Counted from the stretch's first letter, positions 35,272 to 44,525 are shown. The stretch: DNA of 64,000 bases from Acidicapsa ligni (GCF_025685655.1 NZ_JAGSYG010000002.1:868001-932000), one strand, 5' to 3'. The notes: a model not told the origin generated them from the letters alone. Made by a program: numbers and translations.

Positions 35272-36666
35272 CTAGCTTGCGCTTTCCCGTTGGTATTCGT
35301 ATTCCTTGAGCTTGTTGTGTAGTGTCTTCAAACTTACACCGAGAATCTCGGCAGCCCGCGTCTTATTTTGCCCGGTATGTTCCAGCGTACGCAGAATTAA
35401 TAGTTTCTCTGCTTCGCCCACCGTCGCTCCAACGCGTACCTGTACCGAATTTCCGTCCGCAGCAGGAGCAGGCGGAACGAAAACCTTGCCAAAGCCAGGC
35501 GGCAGATGAGCGATCTCCACCATTCCCGCATCGGACGAAAGAATCACCGCGCGCTCCATCAGGTTGCGCAGCTCGCGCGCATTGCCCGGCCACTCATGCT
35601 GCTGCAATCGCTCCTGTACCGCCGCTGAAACCCCAACCACGCGCCGCCCATGCTTCTGGTTCATCTCCTCCAGCATCGCTTCGACCATGTCGGGAATATC
35701 CTCGCGATGCTCCCGCAACGGCGGCATATGAATATGAAACACATTCAGCCGATAAAACAAGTCCGAACGCAGTTGCCCCGCGGCAACAGCCTCCTCGGGA
35801 TTGCGATTGGTGGCAGCCAGCACGCGAACATCCACATCCTGCTCGTTACGCGCTCCCAGCCGCCGCAGCTTGCGTTCTTCCAGTACGCGGAGCAGCTTGG
35901 CCTGCGTGCCGATAGGCATTTCGCCCAGTTCATCCAGTAGCAATGTGCCTTCTTCCGCCAACTCAAAGCAGCCCGCCCGGCGCTCCATCGCTCCGGTAAA
36001 CGAGCCTTTTTCGTGGCCGAAGATTTCGCTCTCCATCAGCGTCTCAGGAATCGCCGCGCAGTTCACCGCCACGAATGGGCGATCCTTGCGATCGCTCAGA
36101 TCATGCAGCGTCCGCGCCACCAGCTCTTTGCCCGTGCCACTTTCGCCGGTGATCAGCACGGAGACGTTGGAAGGCGCAATCCGCTCGATCAGCCCAAACA
36201 CTTCCTGCATCGGTTTGGAGTGACCGACCAGTGCGCCCAGCACTCCGCTCTGCCGCAGTTGCCGCCGCGTAACCTCCAGCTCCAGCTCGGTATTGCGTTG
36301 CCGCACCGCGTTGGCCAGGATGGTCTTCAGCCGCGTCGCATCCACCGGCTTCGAGATGAAGTCGTAAGCACCCAGCTTCATGGCGTCCACGGCCAGCTCA
36401 ACCGAACCCTGTGCTGTCAGCACCACAACAGCCAGATTGCTGTTGCCGGAGTCGGTCAGCTTCGTCAGCAGCCCAATGCCATCCATACGCGGCATTTTGA
36501 GGTCGGTGACGACAATGGCCGGGTCCCATGCCAGGACCTTTTCATAACCTTCGACGCCATCGCGCGCGGTCTCCGTCCGATAGCCCCAGCCGGAAATCAG
36601 CTCCGCCAGGCCCATCAGGGCATGAACCTCGTCTTCCACAATCAGAACTTTGGTAGGTGTCTGCAT
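35272..36666 (-). CDS. Sigma-54-dependent response regulator (NtrC family)
   Basis: 464 residues in three domains. The receiver has VLIVEDE and the phospho-acceptor Asp in VVTDLKMPRMDG near 54. The AAA+ ATPase has Walker A GESGTGKE and the sigma-54 contact loop GSFTGA (the usual form is GAFTGA). The C-terminal Fis-type helix-turn-helix is TRAAEILGVSLKTLHNKLKEY. Start set at ATG 36666 (MQTPTKVLIVEDE); the longer frame adds a non-conserved tail. It pairs with the kinase downstream and needs RpoN, encoded at 14910-16610. Target promoters are unknown. Confidence 0.95.
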   Translation of the reverse strand: MQTPTKVLIVEDEVHALMGLAELISGWGYRTETARDGVEGYEKVLAWDPAIVVTDLKMPRMDGIGLLTKLTDSGNSNLAVVVLTAQGSVELAVDAMKLGAYDFISKPVDATRLKTILANAVRQRNTELELEVTRRQLRQSGVLGALVGHSKPMQEVFGLIERIAPSNVSVLITGESGTGKELVARTLHDLSDRKDRPFVAVNCAAIPETLMESEIFGHEKGSFTGAMERRAGCFELAEEGTLLLDELGEMPIGTQAKLLRVLEERKLRRLGARNEQDVDVRVLAATNRNPEEAVAAGQLRSDLFYRLNVFHIHMPPLREHREDIPDMVEAMLEEMNQKHGRRVVGVSAAVQERLQQHEWPGNARELRNLMERAVILSSDAGMVEIAHLPPGFGKVFVPPAPAADGNSVQVRVGATVGEAEKLLILRTLEHTGQNKTRAAEILGVSLKTLHNKLKEYEYQRESAS

Positions 36667-36806
36667 CGCTTTCCCGTATCCGCCAAACTGCTCAAAAACA
36701 AGAACCTGGGATTTCAAACAGTCCGTAGACTCCGTTCTACCACGCCCGCTTGTTTAAAGAATGGTTCGTAATGCACCAAAGTCACCCTACAGGGTATCCT
36801 GTGGCC

Positions 36807-37142
36807 ATGTCTTCTGATATGTCCAATTTCGAGATCACCGTCCAGGATGCAGCGATTCTGCTTAAAGAGGGTAAGGCCAAGTTGATCGACGTGCGCGAAC
36901 CCATCGAATACGCTACCGCCAAAATCGATGGCAGCACCCTGATTCCCATGGGCGACATTCCCGCCCGCGCCCACCAGGAACTCGACCCCGACGACCACCT
37001 GCTGATCCTTTGCCATCACGGCGCAAGATCGCTCAGCGTCACTAACTGGCTCCGCCAGCAGGGCTTCGACTCCACTCAGTCCATCGCAGGCGGCATAGAA
37101 CAATGGTCCCGCGAAATCGACCCCAAAGTCCCCCGTTACTGA
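36807..37142 (+). CDS. Single-domain rhodanese-like protein
   Basis: A 111-residue sulfurtransferase-fold protein: KLIDVREPIEYATAKIDGS, then the active-site loop LCHHGARS with the catalytic Cys, and the closing GGIEQWSREIDP typical of GlpE/PspE-like rhodaneses. The ATG at 36807 fits the domain boundary; the frame is open up to 36750. No signal peptide, so cytoplasmic. It is divergent from the response regulator gene. Confidence 0.9.
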   Translation: MSSDMSNFEITVQDAAILLKEGKAKLIDVREPIEYATAKIDGSTLIPMGDIPARAHQELDPDDHLLILCHHGARSLSVTNWLRQQGFDSTQSIAGGIEQWSREIDPKVPRY

Positions 37143-37345
37143 CACAGTTGTCTTTGCCTTTGCAGCTGCAGTTGCCTTTGCCGTTGCTTTTCTGGCTGTC
37201 ATTCCCGCAGGGAATCTGCTGTTAGCAGTTGCCGTTGCTTTTGCCGTTGCCCTTGCTTTTGCCTTTGCCGTTGCCTTTCTGTCTGTCATTCCCGAAGGGA
37301 ATCTGCTGTCAGCCTTTGCAGTTGCCCTTCTATCCGCCATTCCCA
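37143..37345. repeat. Repeat-rich spacer: hexamer tract plus dispersed palindromic repeat copies
   Basis: A degenerate run of GTTGCC/TTTGCC hexamers is interrupted by copies of the dispersed element: 37179-37220 (TTCCCGCAGGGAA core), 37265-37310 (TTCCCGAAGGGAA core) and a decayed one at 37327-37345. Read on the minus strand the tract would encode Ala-Thr-Ala-Lys repeats (for example ATAKAKARATAKA), but that frame also overlaps the rhodanese gene and is not believed to be a gene. The remaining 37346-37473 holds the leader of the M20 peptidase gene. Confidence 0.88.
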
Positions 37346-37473
37346 AAAATGAATTCGCTTCCCCACCCCAACAAAAGACCAACCACCCAAACCGCCCCAC
37401 CCCCAGAACCGAATCAACAAAGAAGCCGAACGGTATATCGTCATATACTTTTCCTTTGCCTCAGGGAGCCAAC

Positions 37474-38871
37474 ATGCCATCCTCCGCAATCGACTACGCC
37501 CGCCAGAACCAGTCTCGTTTTCTTGAAGAACTGAAAGCGCTCCTGCGCATTCCATCCGTTTCGACGGACCCGGCGCACAAGGGCGATGTCCGCAAAGCTG
37601 CCGAGGTGCTCGCAGCCGAGCTGAAGCGCATCGGCCTGGAGAATGTCCGCCTGATCGAGACCGGAACTCCAGAAAAGCCCGGCCATCCGCTCGTCTACGC
37701 CGACTGGCTGCATGCTTCCGGCAAACCAACCGTCCTCTGCTACGGACACTACGATGTCCAGCCCCCCGATCCGCTCGACGAATGGCTCTCGCCGCCCTTT
37801 GAGCCCACCGAGCGCGACGGCAACATCTACGCCCGCGGCGCCGTGGACGACAAGGGCCAGATGTACATGCACGTCAAAGCCATCGAATCTCTGCTCGCTT
37901 CAAACAGCAAGCTCCCGCTGAATGTCCGGGTCATTCTTGAAGGCGAAGAAGAAGTTGGCGGAGAGGGAATCGCCACCTTCGTCGCCTCCAAACCACCCGA
38001 GTTGCAGGCGGACTTTGCCCTCGTCTCCGATACGGAGATGTTCGCGCCTGGCCTGCCTACCCTATGCGTCGGCCTGCGCGGCATGATCTATACCGAGATC
38101 GAAGTGCGAGGAGCCAAGACCGATCTCCATTCCGGAATGTACGGCGGCGCGGCCCCCAATCCCTTCGTCGCGCTTGCACAGATCATCGCCCGCCTCAAGG
38201 ACGAAAAAGGCCACATCCTCATCCCCGGCCTCTATGACAGGATCATTCCGCCCAGCCGCGAAGAACTCACCGCCTGGGAGAGCCTGCCCTTCGATGAAGA
38301 GCACTATCGTCAGACCGAGGTCGGCTCAAAATCCCTGGTCGGCGAAGAAGGCTACAGCGTTCTGGAACGAACCTGGGCGCGGCCTACCCTCGACGTTCAC
38401 GGCATGCCCGGCGGCTTCATCGGAGCAGGCGCTAAAACCGTCATTCCCGCCAAGGCTCTCGCGAAAGTCTCGATCCGCCTGGTTCCGGACATGAATCCGA
38501 CCGATACCTTCGCCCTCTACCAAAGCTTCGTCCAGCACCTGACGCCGCCCGGCGTGGACGTGGATGTCCGCCTGATCCACTCCGGCGAACCCTGCCTGAT
38601 CCCGGTAGACAACCCCTACATCCAGGCAGCGACTTCAGCTCTCAAGGAAATCTGGGGCAAGGACACCGTCTTCATCCGCTCCGGAGGCTCGATTCCAATC
38701 GTCGGTGACTTCGCCCGACACCTCAATCTGCCCAGCGTCATGATGGGATTTGGTCTACCCGACGACAATCTTCACGCACCCAATGAGAAATTCCTCATCA
38801 GCAACTTCCACCAGGGCATTGAATCCATCGTCCGTTTTCTGGAAACCGTTGGCGAACCCGCCGAAAACTGA
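37474..38871 (+). CDS. M20-family dipeptidase
   Basis: A 465-residue zinc peptidase of the M20 (carnosinase/PepV-like) type, cytoplasmic. Metal-site motifs: CYGHYDVQP (His near 91), GAVDDKGQ (bridging Asp) and EGEEEVGG (catalytic Glu and ligand). The central dimerisation domain begins around 200, and RSGGSIPIV precedes the last ligand region GLPDDNLHAPNE. The ATG at 37474 has AGGGAG six bases before it; a TTG at 37456 is possible but lacks support. mobA follows with a three-base gap. Confidence 0.93.
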   Translation: MPSSAIDYARQNQSRFLEELKALLRIPSVSTDPAHKGDVRKAAEVLAAELKRIGLENVRLIETGTPEKPGHPLVYADWLHASGKPTVLCYGHYDVQPPDPLDEWLSPPFEPTERDGNIYARGAVDDKGQMYMHVKAIESLLASNSKLPLNVRVILEGEEEVGGEGIATFVASKPPELQADFALVSDTEMFAPGLPTLCVGLRGMIYTEIEVRGAKTDLHSGMYGGAAPNPFVALAQIIARLKDEKGHILIPGLYDRIIPPSREELTAWESLPFDEEHYRQTEVGSKSLVGEEGYSVLERTWARPTLDVHGMPGGFIGAGAKTVIPAKALAKVSIRLVPDMNPTDTFALYQSFVQHLTPPGVDVDVRLIHSGEPCLIPVDNPYIQAATSALKEIWGKDTVFIRSGGSIPIVGDFARHLNLPSVMMGFGLPDDNLHAPNEKFLISNFHQGIESIVRFLETVGEPAEN

Positions 38872-38874
38872 ATC

Positions 38875-39615
38875 ATGCCGGTGACAGAACAGCAGTGCAG
38901 GGAACCAGCCGCCGGTTTTATTCTCGCCGGCGGCCAATCCTCGCGCATGGGCACCGACAAAGCGCTGGCCATCTTCGACGGCCAACCGCTCGTCACAAAC
39001 GCTCTGGCTATCCTGAAGACTGCTGGCTTGCCAGTTAAAATCGCTGGCTCACGCTCCAGTCTCGGCGAATTCGCAGAAGAAATCCCGGACAGCCTTCCAT
39101 CGACCGGCCCCTTGGGTGGAATTTACGCAGCCCTGCGCCTCGCATCCGCAGGCCCAGCGACAGGTTCAGCTACAGGCCCAGCTACAGCCCCAGCCGCACA
39201 ATGGAGCGTTTTTTTACCTGTGGATATGCCACTCATGCCGTCCGCGCTGATTGCCCGTCTGCTCGAACGCGCCATGCTGACCTCTGCCCCGATCACAGTA
39301 GCCACGCTCAACGGCCGGATGGAACCATTTCCTGTCGTGCTTCACCGAAATGCGCTGCCAATCATCGAGCAGCGCCTCCACTTCGGCGAAACGGGCTGCC
39401 AGTCGGCCTGGCGCTCAATACCTGTTGCTCTTGGCGAACGGCTCGATTCCGTCTCCGTTGAATCTCTCGTGCAGGCCGGTCACTGCCGCCATCCAGCCGG
39501 TCTTCCGCCAGCGTGGTGGTTCCAGAGCGCAAACACTCCCGCCGAACTTGCATGGCTCAACCGTATCTCGCAACAGTATCTGCGACAAAAATCTGCCACA
39601 AATCGCGTAAGCTGA
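38875..39615 (+). CDS. mobA: Molybdenum cofactor guanylyltransferase-like (MobA)
   Basis: A nucleotidyltransferase that attaches GMP to molybdopterin. The N-terminal GTP loop is LAGGQSSRMGTDKA (about 18-31), with PLGGIYAAL and the metal-binding VDMPLM. 246 residues, slightly long. An in-frame 12-bp repeat (ATGS/ATGP/ATAP) lengthens a loop near 95-106. It is tightly packed between the M20 peptidase and an ABC ATPase gene. Together with moaDE at 2663 this shows a molybdenum-cofactor pathway; other genes of it are not in the window. Confidence 0.9.
   Translation: MPVTEQQCREPAAGFILAGGQSSRMGTDKALAIFDGQPLVTNALAILKTAGLPVKIAGSRSSLGEFAEEIPDSLPSTGPLGGIYAALRLASAGPATGSATGPATAPAAQWSVFLPVDMPLMPSALIARLLERAMLTSAPITVATLNGRMEPFPVVLHRNALPIIEQRLHFGETGCQSAWRSIPVALGERLDSVSVESLVQAGHCRHPAGLPPAWWFQSANTPAELAWLNRISQQYLRQKSATNRVS
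39157..39192 (+). repeat. In-frame 12-bp tandem repeat in mobA
   Basis: Units GCGACAGGTTCA, GCTACAGGCCCA and GCTACAGCCCCA encode ATGS-ATGP-ATAP in a surface loop region. Confidence 0.8.
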
Positions 39616-39619
39616 TCCT

Positions 39620-40624
39620 GTGAGCGAAGAGACCCAGACCGAATCCTCTTTTCCAAGTGAACGCGACCCGCAGGAGCCAGAATTGCAGCCAGAACCGGAG
39701 CCAGGTCCTGCGCCGTCCCTGCTGGAAGACCTTGATGAACTCCAATCCCCCACCTCCGTCAAGGAGCTTGAGGCTGCCTCCGCTGAGGCCAAGGTCGTCA
39801 TCGCAGATGCAGTCGCCGAGGCTGCCGTGGCCAACCCAAGCGTCCCGCCCCTGGTGGCTGAGCCGTATATTGCTTTCGACAAGGTTTCCATAGCCTTTGG
39901 CGACCGCAAGATCCTGGATAACATCAGTTTTCACGTCGGTCGCGGCCAGACACTCTGCATCCTGGGGCGAAGCGGCGTCGGAAAATCTGTTTCGCTACGC
40001 ATTCTGCTCGGCTTTCTAGCCGCAGACTCCGGCTGTATCCGCGTCGATGGCAAAGAGATTACGACCATGCACGAAGCCGGTCTCCAGGAGATCCGCAAAC
40101 AAGTCACCATGGTTTTCCAAAATGGAGCCCTCTTCGACTCACTCTCGGTTGGCGAAAATATAGCGTTCCCCCTGCGCGAAAAAGGCGGCTTGGCCGAGGA
40201 TCAGATTCAGCAGCTAGTCATGCGCCTGTTGGAACTCGTCGGAGCCAGCGAAACCATCGATCTCCTGCCCAGCAGCCTCTCGACCGGGCAAAAGCGCTGC
40301 ATCGCCATCGCCCGCGGACTGGCCGCCCAACCCCAGGCCATCCTCTATGACGAGCCGACCACGATGGTCGATCCGATCATGGGCCGCCTCATCGGCGACC
40401 TCATACAGCGCCTCAAGCTGCAACTTGGCATTACCAGCATTGTCGTTACCCACGACATGCGCTTCGCCATGCGACTGGCCGATCTCGTCCTCTTTCTGGA
40501 CTCCGGCACTGCCCGCTTTTTTGGAACCATCCACGAGTTTCAGCAGTGTACCGATCCGCATGTATTGCAGTTTTTGACGCTGGATGCCTATCAACTTCCG
40601 GTCGCTAACGGCAGTAAACGCTGA
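39620..40624 (+). CDS. MlaF-like ABC transporter ATPase with acidic N-terminal extension
   Basis: 334 residues. Residues 1-85 are Glu/Pro/Ala-rich, acidic and probably disordered; the ABC domain starts at YIAFDKVSIAFGD. Walker A GRSGVGKS, the Q-loop (MVFQNGALFDSLSV, typical of MlaF/Ttg2A), Walker B ILYDEPTTMVDP and switch THD are present. The signature reads LSTGQ instead of LSGGM/Q. MlaF drives phospholipid traffic between membranes with MlaE and MlaD, but neither lies beside it here. GTG start four bases after mobA. Confidence 0.85.
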   Translation: MSEETQTESSFPSERDPQEPELQPEPEPGPAPSLLEDLDELQSPTSVKELEAASAEAKVVIADAVAEAAVANPSVPPLVAEPYIAFDKVSIAFGDRKILDNISFHVGRGQTLCILGRSGVGKSVSLRILLGFLAADSGCIRVDGKEITTMHEAGLQEIRKQVTMVFQNGALFDSLSVGENIAFPLREKGGLAEDQIQQLVMRLLELVGASETIDLLPSSLSTGQKRCIAIARGLAAQPQAILYDEPTTMVDPIMGRLIGDLIQRLKLQLGITSIVVTHDMRFAMRLADLVLFLDSGTARFFGTIHEFQQCTDPHVLQFLTLDAYQLPVANGSKR

Positions 40625-41151
40625 CTTCGGCTGTCGAAATCCGTTAGAAACATTGTCCTTATATGGTTCTCATAAGTTTTGCACGCCGTTAACCTCGGAT
40701 CGGTTAAACTGTTCTTAGTTCGATGGTTTGCTGTTGGCGTTTGAGTCATATTGGCAGCAAGGTTAGCCCGTATCACCGATTGGCTGATCTGCCTACAGTT
40801 TAGTTAGACACTTCCCATGTAGACCGTCCCGATACGGCTCACGAAGATGGAAGCGGATGAGTCGATGTGAATTAACTTCGCTCACCTGCTCCGTACTTTG
40901 GAAGTGTAGTAGCAATCTATTCAGGGGCCTGCGCTTGCTTCCTGATTGCGAAAACGGAAGACGTATTTTGCACAATCGAATGCAACCCGGGAGGCTCAAT
41001 GCTGCTTCCTACAAGGTATACGCTCCCGGATTTCACCCATTGCAACCCTTTTTTGCTGCTGGTTTTGTACATCTGGATATGCATATTCCTCCTAACTGCT
41101 CCATGTTGACGGATTTTGCAGCATTTCCCGATTTTGAGGTTTGCGAACGCT
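40625..41151. other. Long intergenic region upstream of the sugar transferase
   Basis: About 527 bp, AT-richer than its surroundings. It probably contains the promoter and a long leader of the sugar transferase gene. I see small inverted pairs such as ACACTTCC/GGAAGTGT (about 40807 and 40901) and GGGAG...CTCCC (about 40990-41028), but no recognised riboswitch or tRNA. Frames such as 40857-41165 lack coding character. Confidence 0.5.
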
Positions 41152-42672
41152 ATGGCGACATCTGAATTTTGGCAAAGAGTGTCCTCTACGCCTCCATCTC
41201 CCACACAGGAGTGGAGTGAAAGTGGCATTGCCAGTCACCAGAGAACCGCTCGTGGCAGCGCCGCGATGTGGATGGTTCTGGATGCTTTGACCGTTTTTGG
41301 GGCGGCATTGGTGGCGGCTACAATCGAGCTCGAAACAAATCCCGTGGCGGGACTTCTCAGCTTCTGGCATGGAACGCTCTTCCAGGGGCAGTCCACAGGC
41401 ATACTTACCGCACTCCTGATTGGATTTACCGCAACCCTGATCGCCGTAAGCCGCGGCCTGCATCTTTATACGCCCGTACGCCTGACAAACCATCTCCACG
41501 AGCAGCGGCTGAGCGTACAAGCCTGCCTGGTGTCGGGACTTATCCTGACCGGCACGCTCTATCTCATCAAGGCCGAGCAAATCCCGCGCAGCGTCGTGCT
41601 GCTGACGGTAGTGCTGATCACGGTCTCCCTCAGCCTGCGCCGGCTCGTCTTCCGCGCCATGATGTACCGCCGCTTCGAGCGCGGCCTCAATACCCGCAAC
41701 GTCATCATCGTAGGCACCGGCGCGGAAGCTCATGCGCTTCGTCACCATCTGCAGAGCATTCGCCAGCTTGGCTACATCTTTAAAGGATTCGTCCACGTCC
41801 CCGGCGTCGATACCCAATTAGCGGGCACAACGGGCGATGTTCTCGGCCCTCTGGATAGCCTTTTCGATCACGCCCGCAAGCATTTCGTGGATGAGATTTT
41901 CTTTACCTCCGCCTGCGAACGCGGCGTCATTAAGTCCGTTCTGGATCAGGCACGCGCCAACGGCATCGACCTGCGCGTAGTGCCGGATATGTATGACGGC
42001 CTGGCATGGAACAGCACCATCGAATATATCGGCCAGTTTCCAACGATTCCTCTCCACCGCGGCCACGTTCCAGAGGTCGGCTTGGTTCTCAAGAGGCTTC
42101 TGGATCTCACACTTGCGACTTTTGCGCTCCTCATCTTTTCACCGCTTCTGCTGATCATCGCCATCGCCGTCAAACTGGACTCGCGCGGGCCGATTTTCTA
42201 CGCCTCTGAGCGAATCGGCAAGAAGGCCAGCGTCTTCAAATGTATTAAATTTCGCACCATGGTTCGCGACGCGGACCGCCGCCGTGCAGAAATCATGCAC
42301 ATGAACGAGCGCGAGGGCATTCTCTTCAAGATGTCCAACGACCCCCGCATTACCCGCGTCGGTCGTGTCCTGCGCAAGTATTCGCTGGACGAACTCCCCC
42401 AGTTTTTCAATGTCCTCTTCGGGGACATGAGTGTCGTAGGGCCGCGTCCCCCGATCGCCAGCGAAGTACGCCAATACAACCTGGCACACCTTCGCCGCCT
42501 CGATGTAACCCCCGGTATCACAGGGCTTTGGCAGGTTCAGGCTCGTCAGGATCCCTCTTTTGACAGCTACATCTCACTCGATGTGGCATACATCGAAAAC
42601 TGGACCGTATGGCTGGATATCAAGATCATCCTGCGAACCATCGGCGTAGTCTTCGCCGGCACTGGGTCTTAA
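41152..42672 (+). CDS. Polyprenyl-phosphate sugar-1-phosphate transferase (WcaJ-like)
   Basis: Initiates exopolysaccharide synthesis by moving a hexose-1-phosphate to undecaprenyl phosphate. The N-terminal half has four to five hydrophobic segments, then a CoA-binding-like Rossmann domain (NVIIVGTGAEAHALRHHL). The C-terminal catalytic domain begins at KRLLDLTLATFALLIFSP and contains KCIKFRTMVRDAD, DELPQFFNVLFGDMSVVGPRPP and PGITGLWQVQARQD. I prefer ATG 41152 (MATSEFW); the frame is open to a TTG at 41116. No other exopolysaccharide genes lie next to it here. Confidence 0.92.
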   Translation: MATSEFWQRVSSTPPSPTQEWSESGIASHQRTARGSAAMWMVLDALTVFGAALVAATIELETNPVAGLLSFWHGTLFQGQSTGILTALLIGFTATLIAVSRGLHLYTPVRLTNHLHEQRLSVQACLVSGLILTGTLYLIKAEQIPRSVVLLTVVLITVSLSLRRLVFRAMMYRRFERGLNTRNVIIVGTGAEAHALRHHLQSIRQLGYIFKGFVHVPGVDTQLAGTTGDVLGPLDSLFDHARKHFVDEIFFTSACERGVIKSVLDQARANGIDLRVVPDMYDGLAWNSTIEYIGQFPTIPLHRGHVPEVGLVLKRLLDLTLATFALLIFSPLLLIIAIAVKLDSRGPIFYASERIGKKASVFKCIKFRTMVRDADRRRAEIMHMNEREGILFKMSNDPRITRVGRVLRKYSLDELPQFFNVLFGDMSVVGPRPPIASEVRQYNLAHLRRLDVTPGITGLWQVQARQDPSFDSYISLDVAYIENWTVWLDIKIILRTIGVVFAGTGS

Positions 42673-42815
42673 AAACAGAGACCAGAGAACAGGAAAAAGC
42701 GACCAGGGAAAAGGGAATAGCAGCCTGAGGTCAGGCCGTTAGCCCAATGGGAGATTCAGTATTCTCTGGTCCCATACTCCCCGGTCCTTCCACCGCTCCG
42801 ATTTACACTAGACAT

Positions 42816-44468
42816 GTGAAGATAGCTTTAGCCCAGATCAATCCCACTGTCGGGGACTTCACCGGCAATCTTGCAAAGATCGTCAGTGCTACCCAGAGTG
42901 CAGCCAGTTCCGGTGCCAGGCTCACGGTTTTCTCTGAACTGTCCCTATGCGGCTACCCTCCCGCCGACCTGCTTGAAAAGCCCAGCTTCCTCGCCCGCTG
43001 CGTCAGCGTGATTGAGGAGCTGTGCGCGGCCACCGCATCGCTGCCGACAGCCGTGCTGGTCGGAGTTGCGCTCCCGGCGCCGCAAGGCTCCGGCAAATCC
43101 GCCGTGAATGCAGCCGTCCTCATCGACAAGGGACAAGTCCTGCTCGAACAGCACAAGATGCTGCTGCCCTTCTATGACGTCTTCGATGAACAGCGCTATT
43201 TCGCCCCGGCAACCAGCCAGTGTGTCGTCGAACTCGACGGCGAACGGCTGGCCGTCACTATCTGCGAAGACGCCTGGAACGACAAAGGCTTCTGGCCGCA
43301 GCAGCGCTATCCCGTTGACCCCGTGGAAGATCTGATGCGTCAGCATCCCACGGTACTGATCAACATCTCGGCCTCCCCATACTGGCACGGCAAGATCACC
43401 ATTCGGCAGCAGATGCTCGCGGCCATTGCTACGCGCCATCGGATTCCCGTTTTCATCTCCAATCAGGTCGGCGGCAACGACAGCCTGGTCTTCGATGGCT
43501 CCTCATTCGCCCTGGCCGCCGATGGAACAGTCCTCGTCCAGGCTGCCTCATTCCGCGAAGATATCGTCCTGGTAGACAGCACGCTGCCTACCGGCGTGGA
43601 CATCCCGGAAGCCTTGCAGGAATCGGAAACCGAAGCCGCTTATCAGGCACTCGTTCTCGGCACACGCGATTACGTTCTAAAGACCGGTTTCAGCAAAGTC
43701 CTCATCGCACTCAGCGGAGGAATTGATTCGGCTCTGGTCACTGCAATCGCCGTCGATGCGCTTGGACCGGAAAACGTCCTCGTCATCGGTATGCCCAGCC
43801 AGTATTCGTCTACCGGCTCAGTCGACGATAGCCTCCAACTCGCTCGCAATCTCGGCATCCAATTCGAAACCCTGGCAATCGCGGATATCTATCACCAGTT
43901 CGCGGATACCCTCAAGCCAATGTTCGTCGGCAGGCACCCGGATCTGACCGAAGAGAATCTGCAATCGCGGATTCGCGGCGTGCTGATGATGGCTCTTTCA
44001 AACAAATTCTCATCGCTCGTGCTCACGACCGGCAACAAATCCGAGATGGCCGTCGGCTACTGCACTCTTTATGGAGATATGGTTGGCGCCCTCGCCGTAA
44101 TTGGCGATCTGGTTAAGACCCGCGTCTACGCGCTCAGTCACTGGATCAACCGCAATGGAGAAGTGATTCCCGAATCGATCCTCACCAAGGCTCCCTCGGC
44201 CGAACTGCGCCCCGATCAAAAGGATACGGATTCGCTGCCGCCCTACGATGTCCTCGATCCCATCCTTGAGGCCTACGTCGAACGCTACGAATCTCCCGCG
44301 CAAATCGTAGCGAAGTACGGTTTTCCCACTTCAACCGTCGAACAGATAGTCCGCCTCGTCGAGCGCACCGAGTACAAGCGCCAGCAGGCCGCCCCGGTTC
44401 TCAAACTCACTCCCAAATCTTTTGGCATGGGCCGCCGGTTTCCCATTGCTGCCCGGGTTCAGGTATAA
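42816..44468 (+). CDS. nadE: Glutamine-dependent NAD+ synthetase
   Basis: Forms NAD from deamido-NAD using glutamine. The N-terminal nitrilase-type glutaminase has its Glu in FSELSLCGYPP, Lys in EQHKMLLPFYDVFDE and Cys in ITICEDAW; the C-terminal synthetase has the P-loop SGGIDSA and GMPSQYSS, with TTGNKSEMAVGYCTLYGDM near the end. I place the start at GTG 42816 (VKIALAQINPTVGD), which matches the family; the frame is open to ATG 42747. No Shine-Dalgarno is seen, and TACACT lies just upstream at 42804-42809, so a leaderless message is possible. With nadK at 30002 it serves NAD(P) supply. Confidence 0.95.
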   Translation: MKIALAQINPTVGDFTGNLAKIVSATQSAASSGARLTVFSELSLCGYPPADLLEKPSFLARCVSVIEELCAATASLPTAVLVGVALPAPQGSGKSAVNAAVLIDKGQVLLEQHKMLLPFYDVFDEQRYFAPATSQCVVELDGERLAVTICEDAWNDKGFWPQQRYPVDPVEDLMRQHPTVLINISASPYWHGKITIRQQMLAAIATRHRIPVFISNQVGGNDSLVFDGSSFALAADGTVLVQAASFREDIVLVDSTLPTGVDIPEALQESETEAAYQALVLGTRDYVLKTGFSKVLIALSGGIDSALVTAIAVDALGPENVLVIGMPSQYSSTGSVDDSLQLARNLGIQFETLAIADIYHQFADTLKPMFVGRHPDLTEENLQSRIRGVLMMALSNKFSSLVLTTGNKSEMAVGYCTLYGDMVGALAVIGDLVKTRVYALSHWINRNGEVIPESILTKAPSAELRPDQKDTDSLPPYDVLDPILEAYVERYESPAQIVAKYGFPTSTVEQIVRLVERTEYKRQQAAPVLKLTPKSFGMGRRFPIAARVQV

Positions 44469-44525
44469 ACCAATTGTGTGCATTGTTTCCCCGCAAGGGC
44501 TCAACGCAACAAAGGAGAACTAAGC

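Noticed and set aside
37143..37345. CRISPR array
   Set aside because: Repeats are short hexamers without unique spacers of constant length, and no cas genes are present.
36714..37400. Minus-strand open frame of 228 codons with Ala-Thr-Ala-Lys repeats
   Set aside because: It reads through the repeat tract and antisense through the whole rhodanese gene; no ribosome site and composition comes from the repeat.
40857..41165. Plus-strand 102-codon frame before the sugar transferase
   Set aside because: Overlaps the start of the real gene in another frame and has Cys-rich, random-looking composition.
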